Assembly: GCF_003945765.1 (NCBI RefSeq)
Contig: NZ_CP027712.1
Span: forward strand, 6,014,001-6,078,000
DNA: 64,000 nt
Reading direction: 5' to 3'
DNA from: Pseudomonas chlororaphis subsp. chlororaphis
GTDB lineage: Bacteria > Pseudomonadota > Gammaproteobacteria > Pseudomonadales > Pseudomonadaceae
Of this stretch, positions 61,540 to 64,000 are shown piece after piece. The translations under genes were made by a program, and so were the position numbers. Under the pieces are notes generated by a model. It did no database searches, was not told the origin of the DNA, and was given only the letters and a program-made list of their open reading frames with translations. The first letter of the stretch is position 1. Each line of letters begins with the position of its first letter.

Positions 61540-62638
61540 AGGATTGGACCGTTACATATTTGAGAAGAAAGTCACTGTGTTCCGCGGGCCCGCGATAGAC
61601 CTCGATGGCATCGGCCGGCAAGGGCCGGTCGACATAGGTTTCCACCGCGGACACACGAATCGCGCGCATGTCCGGATGATCGATAAAGGCCTGCAAAGCC
61701 GCCACTTCGGCGCTGCTGGCACCGCCCATGCGCCACGATTGTTCGAGTACGCCGCTGCGCTGCCGGCCTTCGGCGTCCAGGCCCTGGGCGATGTCGTAGT
61801 TGCGCCGGGAGGCGAAAAATCGTGGATAGGCCTCATCGGCGGCGGCGTCGAAAACCCGCGCCTGCTGCACCGCCAGGCGCACTTGCTGCGGCAGTTGCAA
61901 CGCCAGCAACTCAGGGTAGCCACCCTGCACCACCAACAGCTCGGAACCGCCGTAGACCTGCTCGCTGTCGGAGTCTTCGGTCAGGTACTGCTGGCCGCAG
62001 TAACTGAGGACGTGGCCGGCGATAAAGGATTGGCCGACGCTGTAGGTGGCCACCTGTTGCAGATCCTGCTCCAGGACCACGCCTTGATTGAACTGCCGGG
62101 CGACGTCCGGTTGCGCCAGCATCTCGTCGAAGCGCTCCAGGCTCTCGATCACCTGCTGGCCGCGACCGGCGCAGGCATGGATCGGTTTCATGCGGATCGG
62201 CCCGCTGTAAAGCAAATGACTGGCCGCTGGCCGGGCGTCATTCAGGGAAAACACGCTCAGGCCGTCCAGCACCACATTGCGCACCCGCTGGGAGAACAGC
62301 GGCGCCCAGCCCGGCGGGGCCACGGCGTTCCTGTTCAACAGACCATGGGTAATGGCCTTGGTGCAGATAAAGTCATGCTCGACATACCCGCCCCACAGGT
62401 CGTCCGGCCCCTTGAGCCGCAATTGCCGGGCCGCGGCGGGGCCGACGATGGTCTGCGTCGGCAACAGGTACAGCTCGCTCTGCCCATGCACGAGCGGGTC
62501 GTAGTCACCGGCGAACTGCAACCCGAGGATCTGCGCCAGCCAGCGGGCCAGCGCGCGATTGGTCTCCACGACATGCTGCGAGGCCCCCGGATGGACCGAG
62601 TGGGCGACCACTAGCTTCTTGCGTTGCGTCGGGGTCAT
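61529..62638 (-). CDS. DUF3182 protein (ATP-grasp-like features)
   Basis: 369 residues from MTPTQRKKLVVAHSVHPGAS. GPIRMKPIHACAGRGQQVIES (near residue 150) and GVVLEQDLQQVATYSVGQ look like the two nucleotide-binding elements of an ATP-grasp ligase. That fold is my inference. DUF3182 is uncharacterised. First gene of a pair with an alpha/beta hydrolase, suggesting a ligase plus hydrolase acting on one peptide or amide metabolite. Twelve extra upstream residues rejected. Confidence 0.78.
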   Translation of the reverse strand: MTPTQRKKLVVAHSVHPGASQHVVETNRALARWLAQILGLQFAGDYDPLVHGQSELYLLPTQTIVGPAAARQLRLKGPDDLWGGYVEHDFICTKAITHGLLNRNAVAPPGWAPLFSQRVRNVVLDGLSVFSLNDARPAASHLLYSGPIRMKPIHACAGRGQQVIESLERFDEMLAQPDVARQFNQGVVLEQDLQQVATYSVGQSFIAGHVLSYCGQQYLTEDSDSEQVYGGSELLVVQGGYPELLALQLPQQVRLAVQQARVFDAAADEAYPRFFASRRNYDIAQGLDAEGRQRSGVLEQSWRMGGASSAEVAALQAFIDHPDMRAIRVSAVETYVDRPLPADAIEVYRGPAEHSDFLLKYVTVQSYDG

Positions 62639-62770
62639 GCGTCCCCCTTCGTCATCGGCGTGATGAATGTACAAGACAGGGTGCAGGGATCACGCCAAGG
62701 CCAGGGGGGAAGTCGAATGCCCCCATGGAATAAGCGCTCCAGGCCATCGCTGCTGGCATTGCGCCTGTTT

Positions 62771-62812
62771 TATTTTGCACGATCGGCCCGCGACGCCCGG
62801 TATTTTGCACGA
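62771..62812. promoter_or_regulatory. Direct repeats TATTTTGCACGA x 2
   Basis: Identical 12-mers at 62771-62782 and 62801-62812, 30 bp apart. They lie upstream of the DUF3182-hydrolase pair and just after the stop of the GlxA-type regulator gene. Two half-sites on one face of the helix suit an AraC-family activator, perhaps that neighbour. Confidence 0.6.
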
Positions 62813-62821
62813 CCCGCGGGG

Positions 62822-63820
62822 TCAGCCCCGCGCCAGCGGTGCCGGCGGTGTCACGCCGAAACGCGCGCGATACTCACTGGGCGCCAGCCCGGTGATCTTC
62901 TTGAAGGTGGCGCGGAACGCCCCCGGGTCCTGGTAACCGACCGTCCAGGCGATATGGTCGATGGTGCCGTTGGTGAACTCGAGCATTTCCCGTGCCTTGC
63001 CTACCCGCAAGTGTTGGCAATATTCAGTGGGCTTGAGCCCGGTGGCGGCCCGGAAGCGCCGCAGGAAGGTGCGCTCCTCCAGCCCGGCCTGCTGCGCCAT
63101 GACGGCGAGGGAAACGTCCACCGCGCCATTGGCCTGCAGCCAGTGCTGCACCTTGAGGATCGCCGCGTCGCCATGGCCGAGGATCGGCGCGAAGTTACTA
63201 CCGCACTGGCTGGCGCTGTCGCTGTGTTCGATCACCAGGAAACGCGCGGTGCCGCTGGCGATGCTCGGGCCCAGCAGGCGGTCGACCAGGCGCAGCCCCA
63301 GCTCGGACCAGGCCATCAGACCGGCGGTGGTGATCAGGTCGCCGTCGTCGACGATCGGCTTGTCGGCGTTCAGGCGGATGTTCGGGTAGCGCTCGGCGAA
63401 CCGCTTCGCCGAGGTCCAGTGAGTGGTGGCGCTGCGGCCGTCGAGCAGGCCGCTTTCGGCCAGCAGGATCGAACCGACACAGACCCCGCCCAGGGTCGCG
63501 CCATTGGCATGCTGCTGGCGCAGCCATTGGATCAGTGCCTGCGGTGCCTGCGCCTGGGAAAAACCGGCCACCGAGGGCGGGATCAGCACCGCCAGCAATG
63601 GACCGTCAGCACCCGGGTGACTGTCGTACACCCGTACGGGCGCCTGGTCGGCCTGGGCCTGCCAGTGGCTGATGCGCAGCAGCGGCAACTGTGTGCTGCG
63701 CTGTTCGGCGGCAATGCGGTTGGCGACCTCGAACAGGTCGGTCAAGCCATGCACCGCGGCCATCTGTGCGCCGGGATAGATCAGCACGCCCAGTTCGGCA
63801 ACTGCGCTTTCCATACCCAT
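62822..63820 (-). CDS. GlxA-family AraC-type transcriptional regulator
   Basis: 332 residues from MGMESAVAELGVLIYPGAQM. The N-terminal two-thirds are a DJ-1/PfpI (class I glutamine amidotransferase-like) sensor with GGVCVGSILLAESGLLDG, and residues 225-332 are the AraC DNA-binding domain (LAVMAQQAGLEERTFLRRFRAATGLKPTEY, IDHIAWTVGYQDPGAFRATFKKITGL). It is divergent from an isochorismatase-type hydrolase gene, its likely target. An alternative ATG lies two codons downstream. Confidence 0.88.
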   Translation of the reverse strand: MGMESAVAELGVLIYPGAQMAAVHGLTDLFEVANRIAAEQRSTQLPLLRISHWQAQADQAPVRVYDSHPGADGPLLAVLIPPSVAGFSQAQAPQALIQWLRQQHANGATLGGVCVGSILLAESGLLDGRSATTHWTSAKRFAERYPNIRLNADKPIVDDGDLITTAGLMAWSELGLRLVDRLLGPSIASGTARFLVIEHSDSASQCGSNFAPILGHGDAAILKVQHWLQANGAVDVSLAVMAQQAGLEERTFLRRFRAATGLKPTEYCQHLRVGKAREMLEFTNGTIDHIAWTVGYQDPGAFRATFKKITGLAPSEYRARFGVTPPAPLARG

Positions 63821-63923
63821 TGTCAGTTTTCCCCCTGCTATTGTCGGTGCGGCCAATCCTCGACCGGCCCGCCGGAGCCAATACTGGACTCCACAGCCAA
63901 CCACTACTTCAGAGGAAACACCC

Positions 63924-64000
63924 ATGGCCAAGCAAGCGCTCATCGTAATCGATATCCAGAACGACTACTTCCCCAACGGCAAGTGGCCCCTGGTTGGCGC
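63924..64000 (+). CDS. Cysteine hydrolase, isochorismatase family (3' part outside window)
   Basis: Only about 25 codons are present: MAKQALIVIDIQNDYFPNGK. LIVIDIQNDY carries the catalytic Asp of isochorismatase-like amidohydrolases. AGAGGAAACACCC gives the ribosome site. Divergent from the GlxA-type regulator, with a 103-bp shared promoter region. Nicotinamidase, isochorismatase and biuret-hydrolase branches cannot be told apart from this piece. Confidence 0.85.
   Translation, partial: MAKQALIVIDIQNDYFPNGKWPLVG

Overview
The window is chromosomal DNA of a fluorescent-group Pseudomonas. The gene order nadD-proA, lrgAB, ubiX-mpl, eatR/exaC/eat/eutBC, ppa, xseB-ispA-dxs, ribA, the rib-nusB-thiL-pgpA block, ybbN, the DUF2796-ABC-DUF3299 block and oprG follows the order I know from Pseudomonas chromosomes. 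Codon use is GC-rich throughout. REP-type palindromes (GTAGCCGCTGCCG... and GTAGGAGC...) sit between many genes. The copper nitrite reductase gene nirK would fit P. chlororaphis-like strains, but the species is not fixed by what I can see. I found no tRNA, rRNA, CRISPR array, insertion sequence or prophage.

Layout. 1-6.6 kb: nadD/proA, a DNA glycosylase, a DedA-PAP2 fusion, an lrgAB-LON operon and a MaoC protein. 6.7-9.1 kb: a MORN-repeat/C13-protease lipoprotein and an oxidoreductase. 9.2-11.5 kb: mpl-ubiX-lipoprotein. 11.8-19.6 kb: the complete short-form ethanolamine pathway (sigma-54 activator, -24/-12 promoter, aldehyde dehydrogenase, permease, EutB, EutC) without microcompartment genes. 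19.7-22.7 kb: GNAT, DedA, MtfA and pyrophosphatase. 22.7-27.7 kb is the accessory-like stretch: a candidate small RNA, a strongly folded leader before a small DUF gene, a HigBA-like toxin-antitoxin pair, a secreted protein, an ArsR/dehydrogenase pair with a palindromic operator, and nirK.

27.9-31.1 kb: isoprenoid genes xseB-ispA-dxs. 31.2-34.9 kb: btuB converges on ribA-(membrane protein)-btuF. 35-41.8 kb: the leftward block nrdR-ribD-ribE-ribB-ribH-nusB-thiL-pgpA plus a periplasmic binding protein. 41.9-45.1 kb: YbaY lipoprotein, methyltransferase, YbbN and a small unknown gene. 44.5-47.8 kb: a probable zinc-linked operon (His-rich protein, ABC ATPase and permease, DUF3299). 48-50.6 kb: oprG with an ANR-type box, and two nucleotide-sugar genes. 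50.8-55.1 kb: the giant helicase lhr. 55.3-56.5 kb: an MFS exporter with a palindromic operator. 56.8-60.8 kb: DUF72 followed by the ybhP-clsB-ybhN membrane-lipid operon. 60.8-64 kb: a hydrolase-DUF3182 pair, and a GlxA-type regulator divergent from a cysteine hydrolase cut by the window end.

The most interesting items are the folded leader at 23.26-23.43 kb (hairpin loop complementary to upstream sequence, flanked by 10-bp direct repeats), the MORN/C13 lipoprotein, the eight-copy hexanucleotide repeat fused to a stop codon at 4.3 kb, and several well-formed operators.
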